Under the pieces are notes generated by a model that was not told where the DNA came from, did no database searches, and saw only the letters and a program-made list of their open reading frames with translations. Below are positions 42,838-51,102 of a stretch of DNA of 64,000 nucleotides, in pieces. Source of the DNA: Wolinella sp052170135 (GTDB lineage Bacteria > Campylobacterota > Campylobacteria > Campylobacterales > Helicobacteraceae); contig JBQNBC010000009.1 in NCBI GenBank assembly GCA_052170135.1, forward strand, positions 11,542-75,541, given 5' to 3'. The translations under genes were made by a program, and so were the position numbers. The number at the start of each line of letters is the position of its first letter. Within the stretch, counting starts at the first letter, position 1.

Positions 42838-44902
42838 GTGGCTATTGCACGGGATAAATTGTGCTGAGTGTCTAGAAAAAATAGAAGAAAAGGTGCGCAA
42901 AATAGCAGGTATTAGCGATGTCGCTACTGATTTTGTGGGGCAGAGGCTGTGTGTGGAATTCAGTGGAGATGAGGAGTGGATTTTTAGCGAATGCGCGCGC
43001 GTGGTCGGTGAGATAGAGCCACGCGTGAGATTGTTGCGCAAGAGCGAGGCTAGTGAGGCTAGCCCTATATTACTAGATTCTGTCAAATCGCCTAGGTTTT
43101 TAGCATTTGTGTTTGGTGCGATTCTGTTTGGTGTGGCGATTTTTAGCGAGAATATATGGTTTTTTATTATGGCGTATATTTTAATTGGCGGCGAAGTGAT
43201 TACACAAGCTTTTAAGAACCTAATCCGCGGAAGTGTCTTTGATGAGAATCTATTAATGAGCATTGCAACAATAGGTGCATTTGCCATTGGTGAGTATCCA
43301 GAGGGTGTGGCGGTGATGTTTTTTTACCGCGTAGGTGAGTTTTTTCAGGACTTAGCCTTGGAGCGTTCTCGTCGCTCCATTACTTCGCTTATGGGTATGC
43401 GACCTGATTTTGCGCGAGTTAGGCGAGGGAGTGAATGGGTGGAGGTTGCACCAGGGAGCGTAGAGGTTGGCAGTACGATTCTTGTGCGTGCGGGTGAGCG
43501 TATTGCGCTTGATGGCACGGTGCTAAAGGGTAAAGCAACACTCGATTTATCTGCGCTAAATGGAGAATCGTTACCGATAGAGGTGTGTGTAGGCGAAAAT
43601 GTGCTATCTGGTTCTGTAAATACAAATAGCATCATTGAGGTGCAGACCACAAAAAGCTTTGGAGAATCGACGCTATCCAAGATTCTTGATTTAGTTCAAA
43701 ATGCAAGCTCCAAAAAGGCAAAAACAGAGCAATTTATCACTAAATTTGCGCGTTATTACACACCGTTTGTTGTTGTTTCTGCTGTACTTTTAGCGATTTT
43801 GCCTCCGCTTTTTGTGAGTGGAGCTAATTTTAGTGAGTGGTTTTCGCGCGCACTTGTATTTTTGGTCGTTTCGTGTCCGTGCGCGCTTGTTATATCTATA
43901 CCGTTGACATTTTTTGCAGGGATAGGCGCGGCTAGCAGACTTGGAATCTTGGTAAAAGGTGGTAACTTCCTCGAGGCTCTGCGCGAGGTGGATACCATTG
44001 TTTTTGATAAGACAGGCACGCTTACATATGGAGTGTTTAAAGTATCGCAAATAATGGCGTTTAACGGCTTTAGCGAGGAGGAGATTATATATCTTTGCGC
44101 AAGTGGAGAATCGAGTTCAAATCACCCTATCGCGCAATCCATAGTGCGCTTTGCCAAGGATCGAGGAATCGTACCAAGTACCGAGATTAGCGACTATCAC
44201 GAACACTCTGGATATGGTGTGAGTGTGATGATTTCTGGTGAGCCTGTGTTGCTTGGTAATGCAAAACTGATGCGCGAGCGAGGAATCACACTAGATGAGC
44301 ATTCTCATGATGATACTCTAGTCTATGTAGCAAAAAATGGTGTATTAGCGGGGTGCTTAAGCCTTAGAGACGAGATAAAGAGCGGTGCCAAAGAGATGAT
44401 TTATCGCATCAAAGTTCTGGGCATAAATAGAATCTATATGTTAAGCGGTGATAGAGATGAGAGCGCAAAGTGTGTGGCTAGTGAACTTGGCATCGAATAT
44501 GTTGCTGGGCTTTTGCCGCATGAAAAGGTGGAGCATTTTGAGAGACTTAGGCTTGATTCTTCACGGAGTGCCTTTGTCGGCGATGGGATAAATGATGCTC
44601 CAGTGCTGGCTTTAAGCGATGTAGGAATCGCAATGGGTGGCGCAGGAAGCGATGCTGCGATAGAAGCTGCTGATGTGGTGATAATGAATGATGAGCTAAG
44701 TCGCATTGCAAGTGCTATCGAGTTGGCAAAGCGCACAAATGCAATAGTGCGACAGAATATTATCTTTGCACTTGGAGTGAAGGGTATTATTTTGGTGCTT
44801 GGGGCGTTTGGTGTGGCGAGTATGTGGGAGGCTGTGTTTGGTGATGTGGGCGTCGCACTTTTAGCCGTGCTAAATGCTATGCGCATGATGAAGATAAAAT
44901 AA
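42824..44902 (+). CDS. cadA: Heavy-metal P-type ATPase (Zn/Cd/Co exporter type)
   Basis: A 692-residue P1B-type ATPase that pumps metal ions out. It has one N-terminal metal-binding domain (GINCAEC, C13 and C16), a membrane CPC motif (VVSCPCALVIS, C351-P-C353), the phosphorylation site DKTGTLT (Asp near 395), an HP locus (SSNHPIAQSI), and hinge motif GDGINDAP. The CPC type plus the alpha-5 zinc-sensor regulator point to Zn, Cd or Co rather than copper; the closest known protein is H. pylori CadA. The short HMA arm is MAKSEWLLHGINCAEC. Its gene lies directly behind the repressor. Confidence 0.93.
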   Translation: MAKSEWLLHGINCAECLEKIEEKVRKIAGISDVATDFVGQRLCVEFSGDEEWIFSECARVVGEIEPRVRLLRKSEASEASPILLDSVKSPRFLAFVFGAILFGVAIFSENIWFFIMAYILIGGEVITQAFKNLIRGSVFDENLLMSIATIGAFAIGEYPEGVAVMFFYRVGEFFQDLALERSRRSITSLMGMRPDFARVRRGSEWVEVAPGSVEVGSTILVRAGERIALDGTVLKGKATLDLSALNGESLPIEVCVGENVLSGSVNTNSIIEVQTTKSFGESTLSKILDLVQNASSKKAKTEQFITKFARYYTPFVVVSAVLLAILPPLFVSGANFSEWFSRALVFLVVSCPCALVISIPLTFFAGIGAASRLGILVKGGNFLEALREVDTIVFDKTGTLTYGVFKVSQIMAFNGFSEEEIIYLCASGESSSNHPIAQSIVRFAKDRGIVPSTEISDYHEHSGYGVSVMISGEPVLLGNAKLMRERGITLDEHSHDDTLVYVAKNGVLAGCLSLRDEIKSGAKEMIYRIKVLGINRIYMLSGDRDESAKCVASELGIEYVAGLLPHEKVEHFERLRLDSSRSAFVGDGINDAPVLALSDVGIAMGGAGSDAAIEAADVVIMNDELSRIASAIELAKRTNAIVRQNIIFALGVKGIILVLGAFGVASMWEAVFGDVGVALLAVLNAMRMMKIK

Positions 44903-44987
44903 TTATTGCACAAAGAAATGGGGCTTGACTTCTTGTATTCTTCCCTTGTGGTGGCAATATTTTTGTGATAAAGCGTTGGAGGAATAT

Positions 44988-45332
44988 TCAGGAGAAACTG
45001 CTTTGATAGTGTGATTCTTGCGATGATGGCTTAAAGTGGACAGCGAGCCATTTGCACTGTGGTGAGCTAGAAGTTGAAAGGATCTGATGTGGCGTGTGTG
45101 CCGGAATAAATAGCCATTCGCCAGCTCTAAGCTCAGTCTCAAGCGACCCTATGCGAAGAATCGCACTCCCCTCGAGTAGCACAACCCACTCATCTTCTGC
45201 TTGAAGAAACTCATCGCTTAAGAAGTTATCACTAGATGCTATCAAGACCACTTTTACTCCATCGCTATTTGCAAGAACAGATGAGAGTTCGCCATTTGTG
45301 ATATATGGTGTGTCCAGATTCCCGCGCTGCAT
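44988..45332 (-). CDS. Cupin-domain protein
   Basis: A 114-residue single-domain cupin. The two motifs are visible as EWVVLLEGSAILRIG (motif 1) and GEWLFIPAHTPHQILS (motif 2, with HTPH metal histidines). A short C-terminal tail ends KWLAVHFK... The ATG at 45332 lies two bases after the LysE stop (TAG CC ATG), so translation is coupled; an ORF start farther up at 45383 would overlap LysE by 49 bases and is less likely. The reaction is unknown. It may sense or alter the compound exported by LysE. Confidence 0.78.
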   Translation of the reverse strand: MQRGNLDTPYITNGELSSVLANSDGVKVVLIASSDNFLSDEFLQAEDEWVVLLEGSAILRIGSLETELRAGEWLFIPAHTPHQILSTSSSPQCKWLAVHFKPSSQESHYQSSFS

Positions 45333-45334
45333 GG

Positions 45335-45940
45335 CTAGAGGTGCTTTTGTGCAAGATTTATAAGTAGCGCGGTGGCAAACCACGGCATAATGAGTGATGA
45401 AGAGACGCTAAAAATAAAGGATACTTTTTGTGATATAAGGCATTTCATCCTAAAGATAAGAATCGGTAAAAAGGTAATCCAGCATAAAATCACCATTATA
45501 ACTCCAAGCAAAAGCCACAATCCACTAGAATCTGAGCTAGAGATGAGCGATGCTATAGAGAGCCAAAATGCAATAATGTATGGATTTGAAAGCGTAAACA
45601 GGTAGCCTTTAAGAAAGCTCTGCAATAGTGGTTGTGTCTTTTCTTTATGCTCTTTTATGCTGCGATTCCTTCCGCGGTAGATTAGGATGGTGAGGTAGAA
45701 TAGAAATGCACTACCGAATATCGCAATTAGAGCTTCTATTAGTGGTGATAATAAAAACATATAGAATCCAAGTAACGCTATGCCAAGATACATGATGTTA
45801 GCTAGCATCGCGCCAAGGCAAATAAGAAGTGCGCTTTTTGCATTTGATAATGCAGCATTTATTGTTATGAGATTAATAGGACCAAGTGGCACTGCTGCAC
45901 CAAGTCCGAGTAAAACACCATGAAAAAGTGAGCTAAACAA
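45335..45940 (-). CDS. LysE/RhtB-type amino-acid exporter
   Basis: A 201-residue inner-membrane protein with about six hydrophobic helices. The family signature GAAVPLGPINLITINAALSN (near 14-33) marks the LysE/RhtB group, which exports amino acids or related small molecules. TLSNPYIIAFWLSI is the matching half-repeat. The start is TTG (45940) with AAAGGAATC 7 bases upstream. The coupled cupin gene behind it is unusual. Substrate unknown. Confidence 0.85.
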   Translation of the reverse strand: MFSSLFHGVLLGLGAAVPLGPINLITINAALSNAKSALLICLGAMLANIMYLGIALLGFYMFLLSPLIEALIAIFGSAFLFYLTILIYRGRNRSIKEHKEKTQPLLQSFLKGYLFTLSNPYIIAFWLSIASLISSSDSSGLWLLLGVIMVILCWITFLPILIFRMKCLISQKVSFIFSVSSSLIMPWFATALLINLAQKHL

Positions 45941-46020
45941 TGGCGATTCCTTTTATATTTTATTAAAAACTAACGAAAAGCGGCTATCATACTTTAAAAT
46001 CTATCAAAAAAGGGGAGACG

Positions 46021-46305
46021 ATGCAAATCAACTCATCATCAATCTATGCCCACAATCTCTGGGTCGGTAGCTCCGCAAACAATATCGCAAATGCAAATAC
46101 AGATGGTTATAATGCCCGTGATACGCGTATTAGCGAGGATGGTGCAAATGGCGTTAGCGCGACAACGCAAGAGACGCAGAGCTCCGTAAATCTCACCGAT
46201 GAGGTGCCAGAGCAAATCGCTATCGAACGTAGCGTAGAGGCGAATGCTCAAGCGATAAGAACTCATGATGAGACACTTGGTACTACGATAAACATCAAGG
46301 TCTAA
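46021..46305 (+). CDS. Short flagellar-rod-like protein
   Basis: A 94-residue protein whose N-terminus matches the flagellar basal-body rod motif: SIYAHNLWVGSSANNIANANTDGYNA is the standard rod/hook protein start (ANNIANANT-GY). The C-terminus (IERSVEANAQAIRTHDETLGTTINIKV) resembles the helical end of rod proteins. The central domain found in FlgB, C, F and G is missing, so only the helical N- and C-terminal arms remain. AAGGGGAGACG precedes the ATG. Similar short rod-like proteins occur in this group; the precise role in the axial structure is not known. Confidence 0.75.
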   Translation: MQINSSSIYAHNLWVGSSANNIANANTDGYNARDTRISEDGANGVSATTQETQSSVNLTDEVPEQIAIERSVEANAQAIRTHDETLGTTINIKV

Positions 46306-46696
46306 CCAGCAAATCTACTCTGTACGAGCGCAGATAAGACTCCGCTCGTGAACCGCATGTATACTATTTTACTTAAACCAACTGTTTGTGTGCATTCATA
46401 CCAATATCCAAGAATCCTAGTCGCGACTAGAGTTGATATTAAGTTGACTTCGTTACGGGTTTTAGAACACTATTGGTCATTGTGTGTTTTTGCTGTATTG
46501 TTGGAGCGATGGAGATGTTTTATGTTGGTTTTGGTGTGGTAATAAATAGAATTAGCGCATCTTTTGACATTGAGCTTGTGATTATTGCAAGTGAATAATG
46601 AAGTGCGCCAGGAGGCTTTTGGGTTGACCTTGAGATGGATAATATTTAAGAGCAAGAATCTAGCGCAATCCACGTAGGAATCGCACTAGCATAAGA
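46306..46696. other. Gene-free stretch
   Basis: About 390 bases between the rod-like gene and the exported small protein. A 64-codon open frame (46348-46542) has no ribosome site and odd composition, and is not supported. No RNA gene or clear terminator is seen. Confidence 0.4.
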
Positions 46697-47002
46697 CTAT
46701 CGAAGTAGTTCTATTCTCTCTTCTTTAATCTCAAAAGGAATCTTTGGTGCAGGGGTTTTTTCCATCTTTGGCATTCCTTTTTTGCTTGTCATCTGTATGC
46801 GAGAATTGGCCTTTGATACTGGGACTACATTGCCGGTTCTGGCATCGATGTAGTAAGCAGTATTTGGCGAATATTGTGAAGATAGTTGCTTTAGCTTTGC
46901 GTCCAGTGGACTTAGTTTTGGCGTGGGCTTTGGTACTTGTATGTAGTTATCAGCATAGGCGAGCGATGCGGCTAGAAGCACGCAAAGTACGATATTTTTC
47001 AT
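46697..47002 (-). CDS. Small exported protein of unknown function
   Basis: A 101-residue product with a clean signal peptide (MKNIVLCVLLAASLAYA|DN). The mature part is Pro- and Lys-rich (QVPKPTPKLSPLDAKLKQL) and contains YYIDARTGNVVPVSK, a pattern like short repeat units found in secreted beta-rich proteins. AAAGGAG lies before the ATG. No cysteine is present after the signal peptide. Not recognised; it is divergent from ridA. Confidence 0.75.
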   Translation of the reverse strand: MKNIVLCVLLAASLAYADNYIQVPKPTPKLSPLDAKLKQLSSQYSPNTAYYIDARTGNVVPVSKANSRIQMTSKKGMPKMEKTPAPKIPFEIKEERIELLR

Positions 47003-47054
47003 TTATAAAACTCCTTTGGTAAGATTCTGTGTATTATATCCAAAAGGAGGGAAT

Positions 47055-47426
47055 ATGAAATTTGTTTCTACGCCAAATGCGCCAGAGGCTATTGGCCCAT
47101 ATTCACAGGCTGTTGTAGTAAATGATATGATTTTTACATCTGGTCAAATTGCGCTAAGTTGCGATGGAATCATGAATGAAGGTGATATAGAATCTCAGAC
47201 AAAGCAAGTATTAGAGAATCTAAAAAATGTGCTTAAATCTGAGGGTAGTGGACTGGAAAAAGTGGTAAAAACTACTGTGTTTTTGTCTGATATGGCGGAT
47301 TTTGGTGCTATGAATAGAGTTTATGCAGAGTTTTTTGGGGAGCACAAGCCAGCTCGTAGTACAGTGGCGGTAAAGACACTGCCAAAAAATGCGCTCGTAG
47401 AGATCGAGTGCATCGCTTTAAAGTAG
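47055..47426 (+). CDS. ridA: RidA-family enamine/imine deaminase
   Basis: RidA removes reactive enamines made by PLP enzymes. The 123-residue protein shows APEAIGPYSQAVVVNDMIFTSGQIA at the start, the active-site Arg in KPARSTVAVKTLP and VEIECIA at the end. I chose the ATG at 47055 behind AAAGGAGGGAAT; an ATG 13 codons upstream at 47016 lacks a site. It is divergent from the small exported protein. Confidence 0.94.
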   Translation: MKFVSTPNAPEAIGPYSQAVVVNDMIFTSGQIALSCDGIMNEGDIESQTKQVLENLKNVLKSEGSGLEKVVKTTVFLSDMADFGAMNRVYAEFFGEHKPARSTVAVKTLPKNALVEIECIALK

Positions 47427-47465
47427 GCTTAACGTTGATTTTTGTAGAATCCGCACTTTCCATTT

Positions 47466-47487
47466 AATGCGCTAAGTAAGGCGCGTT
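47466..47487 (+). promoter_or_regulatory. Leader hairpin before rplU
   Basis: AATGCGC (47466-47472) pairs with GCGCGTT (47481-47487), one wobble pair, over an 8-base loop. It lies 36 bases before the rplU start, just after a TAGAAT -10-like box (about 47449). It may serve translational feedback by L21 or may just stabilise the leader. Confidence 0.45.
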
Positions 47488-47522
47488 ATCGGGGAGTGAC
47501 TTTTAGAATTTAAGGGATAGCA

Positions 47523-47834
47523 ATGTATGCGATTGTAAAGAATGGAGGCAAGCAATACAAGGTGCAAGAGGGAGATATTCTACTTCTTGATAATATGAGC
47601 CTTGAGCCGAAATCAAAAGTAGAGCTTAGTGAAGTTTTAGCTATCTGTAAAGATGAGAAGCTAACCATCGGTACGCCATTTGTAGCTGGTGCAAAGGTGC
47701 AACTGGAAGTAATCAACGAGGGTCGCGGAAAGAAAGTTGTAACCTTCAAGAAACGAAGAAGAAAAGATAGTAAGACCAAGCGAGGCTTTAGACGAGACTT
47801 CACTCGTGTAAGAGTCGTGAAAATCGAAGCGTAA
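47523..47834 (+). CDS. rplU: Ribosomal protein L21
   Basis: L21 of the large subunit. The 103 residues begin MYAIVKNGGKQYKVQEGD and end with FKKRRRKDSKTKRGFRRDFTRV in two blocks, both diagnostic. It forms the standard pair with rpmA (9-base gap), followed by obg. Confidence 0.97.
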   Translation: MYAIVKNGGKQYKVQEGDILLLDNMSLEPKSKVELSEVLAICKDEKLTIGTPFVAGAKVQLEVINEGRGKKVVTFKKRRRKDSKTKRGFRRDFTRVRVVKIEA

Positions 47835-47843
47835 GGAGAAGAA

Positions 47844-48101
47844 ATGGCACACAAGAAAGGTCAGGGTAGTACCCAGAATAACCGTGATTCCGCGGGGCGA
47901 CGCTTAGGCGTTAAGCGATTTGGTGGTGAATTTGTAAGAGCTGGGAATATCATTATTCGTCAGCGAGGGACAAAAGTCCATCCTGGAAACAACGTGGGAA
48001 TCGGCACAGACCATACAATTTTTGCGCTAATTGATGGGGTTGTGAAGTTTGAGCGAAAAGACAAAGATAGAAAAAAGGTATCTATCTACCCAGCTTCTTA
48101 A
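47844..48101 (+). CDS. rpmA: Ribosomal protein L27
   Basis: L27 reaches the peptidyl-transferase centre with its N-terminus. The 85-residue product starts MAHKKGQGSTQNNRDSAGRR, so there is no cleavable N-terminal extension as in Firmicutes. GGEFVRAGNIIIRQRGTKVHPG is diagnostic. Confidence 0.97.
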   Translation: MAHKKGQGSTQNNRDSAGRRLGVKRFGGEFVRAGNIIIRQRGTKVHPGNNVGIGTDHTIFALIDGVVKFERKDKDRKKVSIYPAS

Positions 48102-48115
48102 AATTTCCACTTTTT

Positions 48116-48156
48116 AGATTCTCGCTCGCTACATGCGCGAGAATCTCCTCTAATTT
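48116..48156 (+). terminator. Terminator of rplU-rpmA
   Basis: AGATTCTCGC (48116-48125) pairs perfectly with GCGAGAATCT (48137-48146), followed by CCTCTAATTTTTAA. This is a good rho-independent terminator placed 14 bases after the rpmA stop. Both arms carry GATTCT/AGAATC. Confidence 0.8.
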
Positions 48157-48218
48157 TTAACCTCTTTCCGATAAAATCCATAAAATATAACTATAAATGA
48201 AAGTAGCAGAATAATATT

Positions 48219-49409
48219 ATGTTTGTAGATAATGTCGATATTTATGTCGCTTCAGGCAAGGGTGGCGCAGGTGCTGTCTCGTTTAGGCGCGAGAAGTATG
48301 TAATCCAAGGTGGACCAGATGGTGGTGATGGTGGCAAGGGTGGCGATCTGTACTTTGAGGTGAATGCAAATACGGATACCTTATCAAAGTTTAAGGGTGC
48401 CAAGCACTACCGCGCTAAAAACGGTCAGCCCGGCATGAGTAAGCGTATGAGTGGTAAGAGTGGCGAGGATATGGTTGTTGTTGTTCCGCCAGGCACACAA
48501 GTGTTTGACTTTGATAGTCATGAAATTCTATTTGATCTAAAGGAACATGGCGAGCGTGTTAGATTCTTAGAAGGTGGTAAGGGTGGGCTTGGAAATCATC
48601 ACTTCAAAAGCTCTATAAATCAGCGACCAACATACGCTCAAGGTGGACTACCAGGATTGGAGAGACACGTGAGGCTAGAGTTGAAGCTGATTGCTGATGT
48701 TGGATTAGTTGGTTTTCCAAATGTAGGTAAGTCTACTCTGATATCTACACTAAGTAATGCTCGCCCAGAGGTCGCAAACTACGAATTTACAACTCTTATT
48801 CCATCTCTTGGTGTTGTCGATGTAGATGACTTTAGATCGTTTGTAATGGCGGATATTCCTGGTATTATCGGTGGGGCGAGCGATGGCAAGGGGCTTGGGC
48901 TTGAGTTTTTACGACATATTGAGCGCACAAAGACACTGCTTTTTGTCATAGATATAGCAAATTATCGCGAGCCACTTGAGCAGTTTAGAATACTAAAAGA
49001 GGAGCTTGGGCGATTTAGCGAGGAACTATCACATCGTCCGTATGCGATAGTTTTTTCTAAGGTTGATGCCATGTCTCTTGATGAGGCAAATGAGAAAATA
49101 AACACATTTCTAAGTGAGCTTGGGATTGATCCTAATGTTGATTCTTCTGGTGTATTGGCAGATGAGTATTTGGGGTATATTGCACCTAATGCGGAGCCGT
49201 GGGGGAAAGATTCAAGAGAGGAATCGCCAAAAATTTCAAATCCTAAAGAATCTAACACGGATTCTTCTGTCGTCCAGGAGGTTAAAAGCACGGAAGGGGT
49301 TAGGCTTGATTCTCTTCCTAGATTTATCATTGCTATCTCATCAGCTGCACATATCAATATTAAGTCGTTAAAGTTTATGCTCTACGACGGAATTAAGAGT
49401 GCGCAATGA
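48219..49409 (+). CDS. obg: Obg GTPase (ribosome maturation) with an insertion
   Basis: A GTPase acting in 50S maturation and stress control. The glycine-rich Obg fold (GKGGAGAVSFRREK, GGPDGGDGGKGGDL) is at the start. The G domain has GFPNVGKSTL (G1, about 166-175), FTTLIPSLG (G2), ADIPG (G3), VFSKVD (G4, near 278) and AISSA (G5, near 378). Between G4 and G5 lies a roughly 60-residue acidic, Ser/Glu-rich stretch (about 300-370) that most Obg proteins lack. The total of 396 is therefore longer than the common 340-360 form without a C-terminal OCT domain. Its stop overlaps proB (ATGA). Confidence 0.95.
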   Translation: MFVDNVDIYVASGKGGAGAVSFRREKYVIQGGPDGGDGGKGGDLYFEVNANTDTLSKFKGAKHYRAKNGQPGMSKRMSGKSGEDMVVVVPPGTQVFDFDSHEILFDLKEHGERVRFLEGGKGGLGNHHFKSSINQRPTYAQGGLPGLERHVRLELKLIADVGLVGFPNVGKSTLISTLSNARPEVANYEFTTLIPSLGVVDVDDFRSFVMADIPGIIGGASDGKGLGLEFLRHIERTKTLLFVIDIANYREPLEQFRILKEELGRFSEELSHRPYAIVFSKVDAMSLDEANEKINTFLSELGIDPNVDSSGVLADEYLGYIAPNAEPWGKDSREESPKISNPKESNTDSSVVQEVKSTEGVRLDSLPRFIIAISSAAHINIKSLKFMLYDGIKSAQ

Positions 49410-50191
49410 GGCGACTTGTAATAAAGGTTGGTGGCGCACTTTTGAGCGAAGGACAGGAGATTTCGCTACCTAGACTTGAGGCTTTGTGTGATTTTATTGC
49501 GGAGCTCCGAGTTGGTGGATATGAGGTGATTTTAGTCAGTTCTGCAGCGGTAGTATCTGGATACACAGCTCTAAAGCTAGATAAAGCAAACGTTTCAAAT
49601 CGACAAGCTCTTGCGGCGATAGGGCAGCCTCTTCTTATGAACTATTATAGAAGCGCACTTGCTCCCCTGGGGATTTTGCCAGCGCAGTTACTATTGTCTG
49701 CTTATGACTTTGACTCGCGTAAGCGCACACAAAATGCGCAAAACACCATAGAAGTGCTACTGCAAAATGGCATTTTGCCCATTATTAATGAAAACGATGC
49801 GACAGAGACAAAAGAGTTAAATCTTGTATTTGTCTTTGGTGATAACGATCGCCTAAGCGCACACGTGGCGCACTATTTTGGCGCCGAGATTCTTCTTATT
49901 TTGAGTGATATTGATGGCTATTACGATAAGAATCCACGTGAGTTTAGCGATGCAAAGATTCTTAAAGTTGTCCATGAGTTAAGCAAAGAGGAGCTAGAGG
50001 CTGAGGTTTCGCCAAATAGTGCATTTGCGACAGGAGGAATTGTAACCAAGCTTCAAGCGGCAGATTTTTTATTAAAGCGTGGCGGAAAAATATTTTTAGC
50101 TAGCGGGTTAGATTTGGATGATGCGCGTAGTTTTTTGCTTCATGGCGTACATAATAAGGGCACATTGTTTGTGCAAAAGGATGGGCTATGA
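49406..50191 (+). CDS. proB: Glutamate 5-kinase
   Basis: First step of proline synthesis: glutamate to glutamyl 5-phosphate. The 261-residue kinase domain shows VIKVGGALLS, LVSSAAVVSGY, NENDATE, FGDNDRLSAHVA and SDIDGYYDKNP. It lacks the C-terminal PUA domain, a short form common in this group. It starts in the obg stop codon, and fmt starts in its own stop codon. Confidence 0.95.
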   Translation: MRRLVIKVGGALLSEGQEISLPRLEALCDFIAELRVGGYEVILVSSAAVVSGYTALKLDKANVSNRQALAAIGQPLLMNYYRSALAPLGILPAQLLLSAYDFDSRKRTQNAQNTIEVLLQNGILPIINENDATETKELNLVFVFGDNDRLSAHVAHYFGAEILLILSDIDGYYDKNPREFSDAKILKVVHELSKEELEAEVSPNSAFATGGIVTKLQAADFLLKRGGKIFLASGLDLDDARSFLLHGVHNKGTLFVQKDGL

Positions 50192-51102
50192 GAGTAGTTT
50201 TTATGGGGACTCCAGAGTATGCACGTGTTATTTTAGAGGCAATGTACAGGAGTGACGATATCGAAATAGTCGGGGTAGTATCACAGCCTGATAAACCAGT
50301 GGGTAGGCGTGCAGAGCTGACTATGCCTCCGGTAAAAGAATCTGCTTTAAAGCTTTTGCCTGGCGTTAGGATTTTTCAGCCAGATTCTCTTCGCGATGAG
50401 GCAGTAGCTAGGGAGTTTAGTGCGCTAGAGCCTGATTTTATAGTTGTCGCGGCGTATGGCAAGCTCCTGCCACGTGCGATTCTTGATATCGCACCTTGTA
50501 TCAATTTGCATGCTTCGATTCTCCCGTCTCATCGAGGGGCTAGTCCGATACATGAGACGTTGCGACGTGGTGAGCGGTGGAGTGGAGTTAGTGCGATGTG
50601 TATGGAAGAGGGGTTGGACTGTGGCGCAGTGTTGGCTGTGAGCTATGTTGCAATAGATAGATCGTGGGATATATCAAGATTGTTTTGCGAGCTATCAGAA
50701 GTCGCATCAAGGCTTACGGTTAAAGTATTAAAAAACTATAAAAAATTACGTGCTTTGCCTCAAGTTGGTGCTGATTCTTCGCATTGCAAGAAGATACAAA
50801 AAGATGATGCATTGGTGGTGTTTGATGATGCTAGCGAGATTTTTAATAAATTCCGTGCGTATAAACTGTGGCCAGGAATCGCAATAGATTCTGGTTTGAA
50901 AATAAAGGATATATCGTTGCACATTGATAGTGGAAGCTTTATAGCCGGTGAGATTTTGGAGATCGATAAGAGTGGAATTATAGTTGGATGCAAAAAGGGC
51001 GCAATAAAAATAAAGACTCTTCAAGCTCCATCAAAAAATGAAGTAGATGCGTTTAGTTACGTCAACGGAAAGAGGCTAAAAAGTGGAGATATACTCGTTT
51101 GA
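50188..51102 (+). CDS. fmt: Methionyl-tRNA formyltransferase
   Basis: Formylates initiator Met-tRNA. The 304-residue protein has MRVVFMGTPEYARVILEAM, VVSQPDKPVGR, the catalytic loop NLHASILPSHRGASPIH (Asn-His-Asp type centre) and the C-terminal OB-like part. It is coupled to proB and overlaps birA by 20 bases. Confidence 0.96.
   Translation: MRVVFMGTPEYARVILEAMYRSDDIEIVGVVSQPDKPVGRRAELTMPPVKESALKLLPGVRIFQPDSLRDEAVAREFSALEPDFIVVAAYGKLLPRAILDIAPCINLHASILPSHRGASPIHETLRRGERWSGVSAMCMEEGLDCGAVLAVSYVAIDRSWDISRLFCELSEVASRLTVKVLKNYKKLRALPQVGADSSHCKKIQKDDALVVFDDASEIFNKFRAYKLWPGIAIDSGLKIKDISLHIDSGSFIAGEILEIDKSGIIVGCKKGAIKIKTLQAPSKNEVDAFSYVNGKRLKSGDILV

Noticed and set aside
46348..46542. 64-codon open frame
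   Set aside because: No ribosome site, unusual Trp/Cys-rich composition and no family; treated as chance.
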